Source of the DNA: Gilvimarinus polysaccharolyticus
GTDB taxonomy: Bacteria > Pseudomonadota > Gammaproteobacteria > Pseudomonadales > Cellvibrionaceae
Direction: 5' to 3'
NCBI RefSeq assembly: GCF_001187555.1
Contig: NZ_LFIJ01000001.1
Span: 460,169 to 524,168 of the forward strand
DNA: 64,000 nucleotides
The notes beneath the pieces were generated by a model that saw nothing but the letters and a program-made list of their open reading frames with translations, searched no databases and was not told where the DNA came from. The stretch's first letter is position 1. Each line of letters opens with the position of its first letter. Shown here piece after piece: positions 56,007-64,000 of the stretch. The translations under genes were made by a program, and so were the position numbers.

Positions 56007-58148
56007 ATGAGCTTACAAAGTGACCAAATGCAATTGTCAGGATCGGAGCGCCATTGGTTAGATTGGTTTGGCGGTAATGGCAAGTTGGCGTTAGGTTGGT
56101 CTTGCCGGGTAAATCGCAGTCGTTACGCGTTGATGGAGCAAGCTTTTGAGAGCATTGCCAATACTCGTATTCGCTTAATGCAGCAGTGGGTAGAGGCACA
56201 ATGGCGTCATCTCGATGGTGTCGCGGCACGTTTAGTTGGCGAAGAGGTACAGCTCGACACATTGCTGCCTCGTCAGCAACAGCGGATGAAAGACTGCTCT
56301 GAATTGTTTTTGATTAACTCCACCGGACAAGTTGTTGAGTCAACCTATGCGGGCCATAAAGGCTTGCGCGATTTAGACAATAAGGCAGTGGCGGCCGGCT
56401 TGGCTGAGCCTTTTTTACACGGCCCCTATGTGGATACGTTAACCGAGAAGATCGGGCCATCCAGCTCTAAATTTCATGATGCTGTAACCTTGATGTTTTA
56501 TTTACCGGTAACGTTAGCCGACGGTAGCTTGGGCGGTTTGTGTGCGCGTTACCCTAACGATGTGCTGAGTGATTTGATCCAGCGCGAAGCGGGCCACATC
56601 TTTACTGAATCGGGCGATAACTATCTATTTATGGTCGAGTCCAACTTCGATCGCTCGATTGCAGCCGGCACGGCATTGTCGCGCTCACGTTTTGAAGACA
56701 GTACATTTTCTCACGGTGAAAACCTCAAATCTGGCATTAATACCAACTGGGGTGTGGTCGGCGTACGACATCACACTGAATTTGAAATTCGTTTTACCGA
56801 TCCGGCTACCGGTCAGTTGCACCCAGGCGTACGTGAGACGATTAAAAATGGTAGTAACTTATTTGTCACATACCCAGGTTATTCCGATTACCGCCATATT
56901 CCTGTAATCGGTAAGGGCGTTACCTTCTCCTTAAAAGGTTCACCCGATCGCTGGGGCATGATGTGTGAGGGTGATCTGGAAGAGGTGTATCGGTTTCGCT
57001 CAGTGACTTACTCTATGATGCGCCAATATGTGTTGTCGGTACTGTTTGCCTTTGGCGCTAATGCGCTGTTGCATAGCTTTACCGAGTTGCCGTTGTGGGG
57101 GGTTAACACGGCAACTGCAGGGTTATTGGCGGTTAGCGCTTTCGTGTTTCGCCATCACGGTCCCAGGCGTTTGGCACGACGCATTGGTAAAATGACAGAA
57201 ATGATTCACGCTATTGCCGAAGGTGGTGGAAACTTACGACAACGATTGGATACTCGTAAACTTGCGCCGGATGAAACCGGCGACTTAGGTCGCTGGACCA
57301 ACAGTTTTATTGATAATCTTGATAGTATCGTCGGCGAAGTGATTGGCGCTGCCAACGATGTGAAAAGTAATAGTGATCAGATGCTAACGCGCAACGAACA
57401 AGCGCGCAGTACCTCGCAGACCGTATCCAGCTCTGTCGAACAAATGTTGACGCTAGTAGAAGATCAAATCTGTGAGATAAGCAACGCCAGTGTGACGGCG
57501 AATCAGATGAAAACCACAATGGACGAAGTGGTCGCGCAAGCCCGAGGACAATTGGCGCAAGTGCAAACCGGGACGCAATCGATTCGCGATGTGGTAGAGC
57601 GTTCGGCCGAGACAATTCATCGGCTTAATGATCAAACCTCCGAAATCTCCAGTATGGTGACGATGATTGGAGGCATTACCGAGCAAACTAACTTGTTAGC
57701 ACTTAACGCGGCAATCGAGGCTGCGCGTGCCGGTGAGCACGGTCGAGGTTTCTCGGTGGTAGCCGAGGAGGTGCGCTCTCTGGCCGGTCGCACCGCCCAA
57801 GTTGCCGAAGATATTAGTGAAAAAATTCTATCGATACAATTGGAGTCACAAAAGGCGGCTACTTATATGGAGTCTAGTGTTGAGGAGGTTGATCGTGGGC
57901 TGCGCCTTGCGGAAGAGTCCTCAACCGACAATGCAGAGTTACACGAGATAGTGGCGCAAATGTTCAATGCGATTCAGCAAATTGAGCAAACCAGCCGTCA
58001 AAGCGGCGATCGGGTGCGCGAGGTGGCAAGCTCCAGCGATGCGATGAATCAAGTGTATCGAGTTTTGCGAGGCAGTTCGGATAGGTTACAAAATACCGCC
58101 GTTACTTTGCATCAATTGGTGGATTCGTTTCAGGTGTCGGTGCGTTAG
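56007..58148 (+). CDS. Methyl-accepting chemotaxis protein with N-terminal non-membrane sensor
   Basis: A 713-residue protein. Residues ~1-335 have no signal peptide or membrane segment and look like a PAS/Cache-type ligand domain ([17 protein letters not shown]... [19 protein letters not shown]). Two hydrophobic segments (~340-362, ~368-386) form a short membrane hairpin. Then come a HAMP-like stretch and the signalling hairpin with [20 protein letters not shown] and [20 protein letters not shown], which docks CheA/CheW. With this topology the sensor faces the cytoplasm, unlike classical receptors. AAAGGA precedes the ATG. No chemotaxis genes adjoin it. Confidence 0.9.
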   Translation: MSLQSDQMQLSGSERHWLDWFGGNGKLALGWSCRVNRSRYALMEQAFESIANTRIRLMQQWVEAQWRHLDGVAARLVGEEVQLDTLLPRQQQRMKDCSELFLINSTGQVVESTYAGHKGLRDLDNKAVAAGLAEPFLHGPYVDTLTEKIGPSSSKFHDAVTLMFYLPVTLADGSLGGLCARYPNDVLSDLIQREAGHIFTESGDNYLFMVESNFDRSIAAGTALSRSRFEDSTFSHGENLKSGINTNWGVVGVRHHTEFEIRFTDPATGQLHPGVRETIKNGSNLFVTYPGYSDYRHIPVIGKGVTFSLKGSPDRWGMMCEGDLEEVYRFRSVTYSMMRQYVLSVLFAFGANALLHSFTELPLWGVNTATAGLLAVSAFVFRHHGPRRLARRIGKMTEMIHAIAEGGGNLRQRLDTRKLAPDETGDLGRWTNSFIDNLDSIVGEVIGAANDVKSNSDQMLTRNEQARSTSQTVSSSVEQMLTLVEDQICEISNASVTANQMKTTMDEVVAQARGQLAQVQTGTQSIRDVVERSAETIHRLNDQTSEISSMVTMIGGITEQTNLLALNAAIEAARAGEHGRGFSVVAEEVRSLAGRTAQVAEDISEKILSIQLESQKAATYMESSVEEVDRGLRLAEESSTDNAELHEIVAQMFNAIQQIEQTSRQSGDRVREVASSSDAMNQVYRVLRGSSDRLQNTAVTLHQLVDSFQVSVR

Positions 58149-58154
58149 CGTCCC

Positions 58155-58751
58155 TTATAGCCAGCCTCTGTGTCGCGCGATACGCGCGGCATCTACTCGA
58201 TTGCCAGCGCCTAATTTGCTGATTGCCTCGGATAAATAATTGCGGATGGTTCCTTCAGATAAACACAGTTTTTGCGCAATGTGTGCAGTGCTTAAGCCTT
58301 CGTGAGCAAGACGCAAAGCACGCCGTTCTTTGTCGGTTAAAGGGTCTTGATCGCCTAGCGCTTGCAAGGCCAACTCACTAGCAATAACGCGCTCGCCCCG
58401 GTGGACGCGATAAATTGCGTCCACCAATTGATCTGACGGGGCATCTTTCAGTAAAAATCCTCCCACATCTAATGCTAATGCCCGACGAACAAAACCGGCG
58501 CGATTAAACGTAGTAATAATAATGCTTGCCAGCGGGTTCTGTTGCTCACGCAACCAAGCGACCAGATCAAGTCCGCTTAACCCTGGCATTTCAATATCTG
58601 TCAGCAATATATCGAAGCTTTTCTCTCGCAGCAAAGCCTGCGCTTTAAGCCCATCGCTCACCGCCGTGATGCTAAACGAAGGTTCTAATCCTAACAGCGT
58701 ACTGAGTGCATCGCGCAACATGGTTTGATCTTCGGCTAACAGTATGTTCAT
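58155..58751 (-). CDS. NarL/DesR-type response regulator
   Basis: A 198-residue protein. The receiver domain has an acidic pocket (AEDQ), phosphoacceptor Asp in LLTDIEMPG, Thr in IIITTFN and Lys in FLLKDA. The C-terminal LuxR-type helix-turn-helix is LTDKERRALRLAHEGLSTAH... SEGTIRNYLSEAISKLGAGN. It overlaps the kinase stop by ATGA, so the two are coupled. It probably binds the inverted repeat at 60115-60139 (inference). Confidence 0.92.
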   Translation of the reverse strand: MNILLAEDQTMLRDALSTLLGLEPSFSITAVSDGLKAQALLREKSFDILLTDIEMPGLSGLDLVAWLREQQNPLASIIITTFNRAGFVRRALALDVGGFLLKDAPSDQLVDAIYRVHRGERVIASELALQALGDQDPLTDKERRALRLAHEGLSTAHIAQKLCLSEGTIRNYLSEAISKLGAGNRVDAARIARHRGWL

Positions 58752-59881
58752 GCTGGGGCACCGCTATTAACTATGTTTTTGGGTACGCTAATATTAGCGC
58801 AATAACCGCGCTCGGTTGTAATAATAAGTTGCCCTCCGAGTGCGTGTAACCGCTGTCTTATGCCAAGTAAACCGTTGCCTTCCGTAATGTTGTCGAGCGT
58901 ACCATTGTCTTTTAACGTCATTGTGACCGTGGTGTCGTCTTGGTTAAATGTTAGCCCACACTGGCTGGCATTACTGTGGCGCAACAAGTTGGTGGTTAGC
59001 TCTCGTAATATCAAGGCCAGAGCGCCATCTGCCTCTTGGTTCATAAGGGAGGGGACTTTGCCGGTTTGCTTAAATTGAATACCTTGCTCGCGCATACGCA
59101 ATGCTAAATTGATCAATTCGGTGGCAAGGTTGCTGCGGTGAACACCACTGATGGTCTCGCGTACTTGGCGCAGTCCGTCACGGGTAATGGTTTGCAGTTG
59201 TATCAGCTCTTCGGCAGCTTGCTCGGCCTGTTGCCGCGCCAAGAGTTTTTGTGCCAGCTCTGCTTTTAAGGCAATGGTTGCGAGTGTATGGCCAATCACG
59301 TCATGTAAGTCGCGGGCAATACGTTCGCGTTCAAGCGATTGTGCCAAGCTGCGAATCTCTTCGGTCGATTGTTGCTCTCGTTGCGCGCTTTGTGCTCGCA
59401 ATCGTTCGACAACGCCGATCATGCCAATGGTCGGAGTGCCAATAAAAATATATAAGCTGAAAAATAAGAATGGATAGTGCAGCACCTGACCTAGCCAGTA
59501 GGTGCCGAGCAATATAACACTGACAGCGCCAATAAAGTAACGTAGTGGCAATATAATACCCAGAAAAAATCCACTGTACATAAAAAAGTTAGACGCACCT
59601 GGAGTAATTGCCGAGCAGGCAGTGGCAATGCCTAGCATGGCTGCAATGGCGAGATACCAACGGTTCTTAGGTAAAAATCGAACGCTAATATAAGTGGCGA
59701 TAAACGCGACGTAGCCGACAAGTGCCAATGCTAATTTCCAGCCAGTAATAGGCATGGCAAAAATAGGAATAAAATAATAGGCGCTAAAAATTAACCACAA
59801 GTAGTAGAGACGATCGTTTTTAAAGTAATGGATACTGTCGTATGCTGGTGATAGCTTGGGTGAGTGCTCGGGAGGGTACAT
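58748..59881 (-). CDS. DesK-like sensor histidine kinase
   Basis: About 377 residues. Five or so membrane segments (~20-150) form the sensor. The HisKA_3 domain has the phosphorylated His in ERIARDLHDVIGHTLATIAL, and the ATPase domain has LRELTTNLLRHSNASQ (N box) and LKDNGTLDNITEGNGLLGIRQR (G box). In DesK the membrane part senses lipid order. Start: ATG at 59881 with GAGG 6 bp upstream; a GTG at 59905 is also open. No target operon is adjacent; the membrane protein upstream is the only extra partner. Confidence 0.92.
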   Translation of the reverse strand: MYPPEHSPKLSPAYDSIHYFKNDRLYYLWLIFSAYYFIPIFAMPITGWKLALALVGYVAFIATYISVRFLPKNRWYLAIAAMLGIATACSAITPGASNFFMYSGFFLGIILPLRYFIGAVSVILLGTYWLGQVLHYPFLFFSLYIFIGTPTIGMIGVVERLRAQSAQREQQSTEEIRSLAQSLERERIARDLHDVIGHTLATIALKAELAQKLLARQQAEQAAEELIQLQTITRDGLRQVRETISGVHRSNLATELINLALRMREQGIQFKQTGKVPSLMNQEADGALALILRELTTNLLRHSNASQCGLTFNQDDTTVTMTLKDNGTLDNITEGNGLLGIRQRLHALGGQLIITTERGYCANISVPKNIVNSGAPA

Positions 59882-59889
59882 AGTTGACC

Positions 59890-60048
59890 TCAATGTTGAG
59901 TGCACAAGTAGCTGGCGAATGCCAGAATGAGTAAGTTGATACTCAGGGTGACTTTAGCCCATTGTCCAAGTTCGGGTGATATATCGCAGAGCAAGCTATA
60001 GGTACATACAGCGGTGACAGACAGATAGTCGAAAAGGGCAATGACCAT
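59890..60048 (-). CDS. 52-residue membrane protein ahead of the DesKR-like genes
   Basis: A short protein of two hydrophobic segments (MVIALFDYLSVTAVCTYSLL and VTLSINLLILAFASYL) joined by a small polar loop. AGGAG lies 9 bp before the ATG at 60048, which supports translation; the frame is open further upstream without a ribosome binding site. The stop is 8 bp before the kinase start, so it is probably the first gene of the operon. I do not recognise the family. It could tune the membrane sensor or be a target of it. Confidence 0.6.
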   Translation of the reverse strand: MVIALFDYLSVTAVCTYSLLCDISPELGQWAKVTLSINLLILAFASYLCTQH

Positions 60049-60114
60049 GGGTACAGCTCCTGAGTTGTTGCAGGAATTTATTGTGCTGTACTTGACGGCG
60101 CTTAACCATTGAGC

Positions 60115-60139
60115 AATGTCACCCATTGAGGGTGACATT
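60115..60139 (-). promoter_or_regulatory. Perfect 10-bp inverted repeat upstream of the DesKR-like operon
   Basis: AATGTCACCC and GGGTGACATT are separated by ATTGA. It lies 67 bp upstream of the first gene on the minus strand. The TGTCA...TGACA layout is like DesR-type operators, so autoregulation is likely. It also lies 36 bp after the convergent symporter gene's stop codon, but no U-run follows it. Confidence 0.6.
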
Positions 60140-60174
60140 TGTCATTAATACTGGCCTTTTTAGTCTTTATCCTT

Positions 60175-61878
60175 CTAGGCTTTAATTTTCTGTGGATAGC
60201 GAATCGACTCGACCAGTTCCTGTACCTCGACTGGGGCCGGAGGGGTAAAACGCCAAACGGTAACGGCGACAATAATATTCAGCAACATACCCACAGTACC
60301 GATACCCTCAGGGGATATTCCCAACAACCAATACTCGGCGGTGTTGGGTAAGAGTGGCTCCATAACAATGCCTTTAAACACTAAAATGTAAATGGTGGTA
60401 AACAGTAGGCCGCAGATCATACCGGCAATGGCGCCTTCACGGTTCATGGATTTAAAGAAGATCCCCATAATAATCGCCGGAAAAAAGCTCGCTGCCGCCA
60501 AGCCGAATGCAAAGGCAACCACTTCGGCGACAAATCCCGGTGGATGTATACCTAAGTAACCCGCGACGCAAATAGCCACGGCGGCGGCAATCCGTGCAAA
60601 CAGTAACTCTTGTTTTTCGCTAATGTCAGGCATCAGGTTACGTTTTAATAAATCGTGGGATATAGATGTCGAGATCACTAGCAGTAAACCGGCCGCGGTA
60701 GATAACGCCGCCGCCAAACCGCCGGCAGCAATCAAAGCAATAACCCAAATAGGTAAGCGGGCAATCTCGGGGGTCGCTAACACCATTATGTCGCGGTCGA
60801 TGGTCATTTCGTTGCGCTCATCACCGCTGTAAAACAACCGACCGTCTTGGTTTTTATCTTCCCAAGCGACAAGGCCGGTGGTCTCCCAGCTATCGATCCA
60901 AGCGGGTGCTTGGCTGGCGGGTACGCCTTGGGCTTCGGGGCCGTTAATGGTCTCGATCATATTCACCCGAGCAAATACAGCGATCGCTGGAGCAGTGGTG
61001 TATAAAATGGCAATAAAAATTAATGCCCAGCCAGCACTCTTACGCGCGTCACGTACTTTAGGAACGGTAAAAAAACGCACGATAACGTGAGGTAAACCCG
61101 CAGTGCCGACCATCAATGCCGCGGTGATACAAAACACATCTATAGTCGATTTTTTACCCTCGGTATAGGCATTAAAACCAAGCGATGTACTTAAACCATC
61201 AAGTTTATCAAGTAAGAATACGCTGGGATTATCGACCATGGTCGAACCCATGCCGATTTGTGGGATGGGCGATCCGGTCATCATTAAACTTAAAAATATC
61301 GCCGGCACCATAAAGGCAAAGATCAGCACGCAGTATTGTGCTACCTGGGTGTAGGTGATGCCTTTCATACCGCCGAGTACGGCGTAGAAGAATACGATGC
61401 CCATGCCAATAAAAATACCCATGGTAATGTCGACTTCTAAAAAGCGCGAAAACACCACACCCACGCCGCGCATTTGCCCTGCCACGTAAGTGAAGGAGAC
61501 AAAAATCGCGCAGATGACCGCTACCGTTCGGGCGGTTTGTGAGTAGTAGCGGTCGCCAATAAAGTCGGGTACGGTAAACTTGCCAAACTTGCGTAGGTAA
61601 GGGGCAAGACACAGAGCAAGCAGTACGTAGCCGCCGGTCCAGCCCATTAGGTACACGCTACCGTCGTAGCCGATAAACGAGATTAACCCAGCCATCGAGA
61701 TAAACGAGGCCGCGCTCATCCAGTCGGCCGCGGTGGCCATGCCGTTAGCCAGTGGTGGCACATGGCCGCCGGCTACGTAAAACTCTTGAGTGGTGGCAGC
61801 GCGAGCCCAGATGGCAATGCCGATATAAAACGCAAAGGTAATGCCGACGATAATAAACGTGAGTACTTGAACATCCAT
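60175..61878 (-). CDS. Sodium:solute symporter, acetate/monocarboxylate type (ActP-like)
   Basis: A 567-residue protein with ~13 membrane helices. SSS-family blocks are MATAADWMSAASFISMAGLI, DFIGDRYYS, GMKGITYTQVAQY and AALSTAAGLLLVISTSISHD with the Na2-site residues. An extra loop (~300-375) is hydrophilic. It pairs with the DUF4212 small subunit (1-bp gap). In this pair type the small protein is required beside the large symporter, and acetate or related short carboxylates are the usual substrates. Confidence 0.9.
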   Translation of the reverse strand: MDVQVLTFIIVGITFAFYIGIAIWARAATTQEFYVAGGHVPPLANGMATAADWMSAASFISMAGLISFIGYDGSVYLMGWTGGYVLLALCLAPYLRKFGKFTVPDFIGDRYYSQTARTVAVICAIFVSFTYVAGQMRGVGVVFSRFLEVDITMGIFIGMGIVFFYAVLGGMKGITYTQVAQYCVLIFAFMVPAIFLSLMMTGSPIPQIGMGSTMVDNPSVFLLDKLDGLSTSLGFNAYTEGKKSTIDVFCITAALMVGTAGLPHVIVRFFTVPKVRDARKSAGWALIFIAILYTTAPAIAVFARVNMIETINGPEAQGVPASQAPAWIDSWETTGLVAWEDKNQDGRLFYSGDERNEMTIDRDIMVLATPEIARLPIWVIALIAAGGLAAALSTAAGLLLVISTSISHDLLKRNLMPDISEKQELLFARIAAAVAICVAGYLGIHPPGFVAEVVAFAFGLAAASFFPAIIMGIFFKSMNREGAIAGMICGLLFTTIYILVFKGIVMEPLLPNTAEYWLLGISPEGIGTVGMLLNIIVAVTVWRFTPPAPVEVQELVESIRYPQKIKA

Positions 61879-61879
61879 C

Positions 61880-62146
61880 TTATTCTTCCTCTACGCCGAA
61901 TTTTTTATCGAGCCGGTTCATGATACCTACATAAACAAAAATCAGTATCACAAAGGTGTAAATAGAACCTTGCTGGGCAAACCAAAATCCGAGTTTAAAA
62001 CCACCTAAGTGAATATTGTTAAGTTGTTCGACGAATAAAATACCTGCCCCAAAAGACACAGAAAACCAGATACTAAGAAGAATAAGTAGCCAGCGAATGT
62101 TGGCTCGCCAGTAAGCTCGGGCGGCCTCTTTAGATGAAAAACTCAT
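61880..62146 (-). CDS. DUF4212 small subunit of the SSS symporter
   Basis: An 88-residue protein with two membrane helices (RWLLILLSIWFSVSFGAGIL and IYTFVILIFVYVGIMNRLDK). The N-terminal AYWRANIRW and FWFAQQGSI blocks are typical of DUF4212. It always precedes the large symporter gene. GGAG precedes the ATG. Confidence 0.92.
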   Translation of the reverse strand: MSFSSKEAARAYWRANIRWLLILLSIWFSVSFGAGILFVEQLNNIHLGGFKLGFWFAQQGSIYTFVILIFVYVGIMNRLDKKFGVEEE

Positions 62147-62224
62147 ATGAAAGCTCCGTTTATTGTGATGTTTTTATCGGCCTATATATTTTTATAATAT
62201 GCTATTGCTTGAGTTTAGAAATTG

Positions 62225-62938
62225 TTAATGATTGACTAAAAAACTGTTTATAGATAATCGAGCATTAGCTGGGTCTTGTGAGAAATCAAATTCGGGGGTA
62301 ATAACGCCGGAGTGCAAGCTGGTGCAAGAGTAAAGTATTAAACGATTGTAGCGCGCTGGGATCTCGGCAATCTTTTCAAACACTTCGGTGTCGGCAGAAA
62401 TATAATCTGCTGCAGGCACTCCCACTTGTTTGGCGTCAGCGTCTAGAGCGCTTATGTAAGGTTTAAAGCGCACGTCGGTAATAGACTCAAAGCCGGTGCT
62501 GCGGTGGCGATAAAAAGCGGTTCCGCCATATTGCTCGGTTGATTGGTTACACAAAAAATAAACGCTGGCTAACTCCTCTGGGTGACGAGAATCAAAATGC
62601 GGGATGCGTTGCAGCGGTTTGAGTGAACTGGGCGGCTGGGTTACCAGAGAGTAGCTGGATTCTACTCGGCTAATGTCGCCAGGGCGAGTGCCAAATGCAT
62701 CGGCCAGTAGTGGTGGCAGGGCCCCCTCTAAAGCATTAGTGTAAGCACTAGGCGCTGGCGCACGATGCCCTGGAAACAATCCTTGATCGGGTTTAAATGC
62801 TGCACTGAGAGCTTGCTCGGCAAGCCATTCGGGATTATTTAAAAAATTATCAATAATTAACACAACTTGTCGTTCGCGACCGATATATCGACGCTTGATA
62901 CGAGCTGTTGAATTGGTGAATAGCTTAGGTGTTATCAT
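62225..62938 (-). CDS. DUF6445-family protein, possible 2OG/Fe(II) oxygenase fold
   Basis: A 237-residue soluble protein. VVLIIDNFLNNPEWLAEQAL near the start, HFDSRHPEELASVYFLCN (a possible HxD iron pair at ~125) and YGGTAFYRHR with RLILYSCTSLHSGVITPEF (a later His) look like a 2OG-Fe(II) oxygenase core. The family has no settled function; relatives often sit with TonB receptors and tryptophan halogenases, but neither is adjacent here. A weak ribosome binding site makes the start less certain. Confidence 0.75.
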   Translation of the reverse strand: MITPKLFTNSTARIKRRYIGRERQVVLIIDNFLNNPEWLAEQALSAAFKPDQGLFPGHRAPAPSAYTNALEGALPPLLADAFGTRPGDISRVESSYSLVTQPPSSLKPLQRIPHFDSRHPEELASVYFLCNQSTEQYGGTAFYRHRSTGFESITDVRFKPYISALDADAKQVGVPAADYISADTEVFEKIAEIPARYNRLILYSCTSLHSGVITPEFDFSQDPANARLSINSFLVNH

Positions 62939-63071
62939 GAGTTAGAATACTAAACATAGATAGATTGTTGGCATTATTTTTTGTAATTATCTGGCACTAT
63001 ACGTCCCATCTGGGAGTGGCGCAATTGCCGCTTTCTATATCAATGCTTTTGATTAACTAGTAGGAGCGAAA

Positions 63072-64000
63072 ATGAAACAGACATTGGCCGCCACGGCCCT
63101 ATTATTTATCACTCAAGTGGCCAGCGCTGCAACAGCTCAGCAAGTCGCGCCACAGTCGATTATTTACGTAATTGGCGACGGCATGGGCATGGAGTACATA
63201 ACTGCCTACCGTCACTTTGTCGATGATCCTGCGACAGAAGAAATCGAAGAAACCTTGTTTGATCGTTATTTCGTCGGCACCTCGGCCACTCATCCTCACG
63301 GCCATGAGCTAGTGACCGATTCAGCCGCAGGCGCCACCGCGTTATCGGCTGCTATTAAAACGTATAACGGAGCGATTGGCGTAGACATAGATAAGCAGCC
63401 AGTTGAAACATTGCTAGAGCGGGCCAAAACGCTGGGCTACAGCACGGCGATGGTTACTACTAGCCAGATCAACCATGCAACTCCAGCAAGCTTTGCGGCC
63501 CATATAGATAGCCGCCAAAAGTACGATGAAATTGCCGATCAGTACTTGGATAACCGTATTGCAGGAAAACCATGGGTTGATGTATTAATTGGCGGCGGAG
63601 AAAAATACTTTAAACGTGAGGATCGCGATTTGGTGGCAGGCTTTACCGCACTTGGGTATCAATACGCCGATAGTTTTGCTTTGTTAGACCGTATTGAAGC
63701 TGCCCCAGCGTTGGCACTGTTAGCTGATAAAGGTTTGCCGTTTGCCATAGATGCACCGCCGGCTAATCGCTTGGCGGTAATGACCAGCAAAGCTTTGGCG
63801 TTATTGCCCAAAAATAAACCGTTCTTTTTACTGGTCGAGGCGAGTGAGATCGATTGGTGCGGGCATGCCAATGATATTGCTTGCGCTATGGGTGAGATGC
63901 ACGATGCCGAGCAAACCTTAGGCGTGGTGAGCCGTTATGTCTCCGAGCATAACAATACCGTTATGGTGATGACGGCCGATCACAGCACAGGTGGTTTAAG
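63072..64000 (+). CDS. phoA: Alkaline phosphatase, PhoA family, N-terminal part (cut by window edge)
   Basis: The first ~310 residues. The signal peptide MKQTLAATALLFITQVASAA is followed by VIGDGMGMEYI (metal Asp), the nucleophile Ser in VTDSAAGATALSAA, SQINHATPASFAAH, FFLLVEASEIDWCGHAND (metal ligands) and VMVMTADHSTGG at the edge. A periplasmic phosphomonoesterase that releases phosphate from organic esters. AGGAG lies 7 bp before the ATG at 63072. No clear Pho box is visible upstream. Confidence 0.92.
   Translation, partial: MKQTLAATALLFITQVASAATAQQVAPQSIIYVIGDGMGMEYITAYRHFVDDPATEEIEETLFDRYFVGTSATHPHGHELVTDSAAGATALSAAIKTYNGAIGVDIDKQPVETLLERAKTLGYSTAMVTTSQINHATPASFAAHIDSRQKYDEIADQYLDNRIAGKPWVDVLIGGGEKYFKREDRDLVAGFTALGYQYADSFALLDRIEAAPALALLADKGLPFAIDAPPANRLAVMTSKALALLPKNKPFFLLVEASEIDWCGHANDIACAMGEMHDAEQTLGVVSRYVSEHNNTVMVMTADHSTGGL

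Noticed and set aside
60139-60351. 70-codon membrane-like frame on the plus strand
   Set aside because: Antisense to the 3' end of the SSS symporter; hydrophobicity reflects the opposite strand.
62939-63071. Pho box upstream of the alkaline phosphatase
   Set aside because: No CTGTCAT-type direct repeats found.

Overview
The window looks like a chromosomal segment of a marine or wood-associated, polysaccharide-degrading gammaproteobacterium, most likely of the Cellvibrionaceae (Saccharophagus/Teredinibacter-type). The main clues are long serine linkers in secreted enzymes and CBM proteins, a pectin/beta-glucan locus with a large TonB receptor, class Ia nrdAB, a gammaproteobacterial Lap-type adhesin system and oadGAB. 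The exact genus cannot be read from this sequence. I saw no tRNA, rRNA, CRISPR array, insertion sequence or prophage.

Layout. 1-3430: a partial cysteine synthase, a secreted HExxH peptidase-like protein, an HPP-family membrane protein and a YgjV-family protein. 3431-20218: the polysaccharide region. It holds a PL1 pectate lyase lipoprotein, an unrecognised lipoprotein and a TonB-dependent receptor (probably one transcription unit), then a PPi-type phosphofructokinase and class I aldolase pair, a GH16 beta-glucanase lipoprotein, and a secreted CBM32-CBM6-dihaem cytochrome fusion. 20522-24234: a lipid cluster (YnbA-like CDP-alcohol transferase, CdsA-like, PlsC-like, DUF5924/DUF2914). 24351-33005: gamma-glutamyltransferase, DusC, the Na+-pumping oxaloacetate decarboxylase oadGAB, a DEAD-box helicase and MtfA.

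33423-48497 is a complete c-di-GMP-controlled adhesin system. It has a TolC-like outer-membrane channel with an OmpA-like tail, a LapB-type ABC transporter, a LapC-type adaptor, a CsgD/VpsT-like regulator, a 1,899-residue RTX adhesin with N-terminal retention module, a small conserved protein, and the convergent lapD and lapG. 48759-53004: nrdB and nrdA. 53870-58148: an AEC-family transporter, purU and an atypical chemoreceptor. 58155-60048: a DesKR-like two-component system with a 52-residue membrane protein. 60175-62938: a DUF4212/SSS acetate-type symporter pair and a DUF6445 protein. 63072-end: a partial PhoA-type alkaline phosphatase.

The most interesting signals are regulatory. (1) Six variants of TGGTATTACCA lie in two clusters, upstream of the TonB receptor and upstream of the pfk-fba pair (three copies at exact 23-bp spacing). 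They suggest one regulator joining pectin uptake to a reversible PPi-dependent glycolysis/gluconeogenesis step. (2) A 22-bp near-perfect palindrome separates the CsgD/VpsT-like regulator from the adhesin it probably controls. (3) The oadGAB leader holds two mutually exclusive hairpins, one terminator-like. (4) A 34-bp palindrome followed by a U-run separates nrdA and nrdB. (5) A 25-bp inverted repeat lies upstream of the DesKR-like operon. At the protein level, the CBM-dihaem cytochrome, the TolC-OmpA fusion and the in-register repeat of different base composition inside the adhesin deserve a second look.
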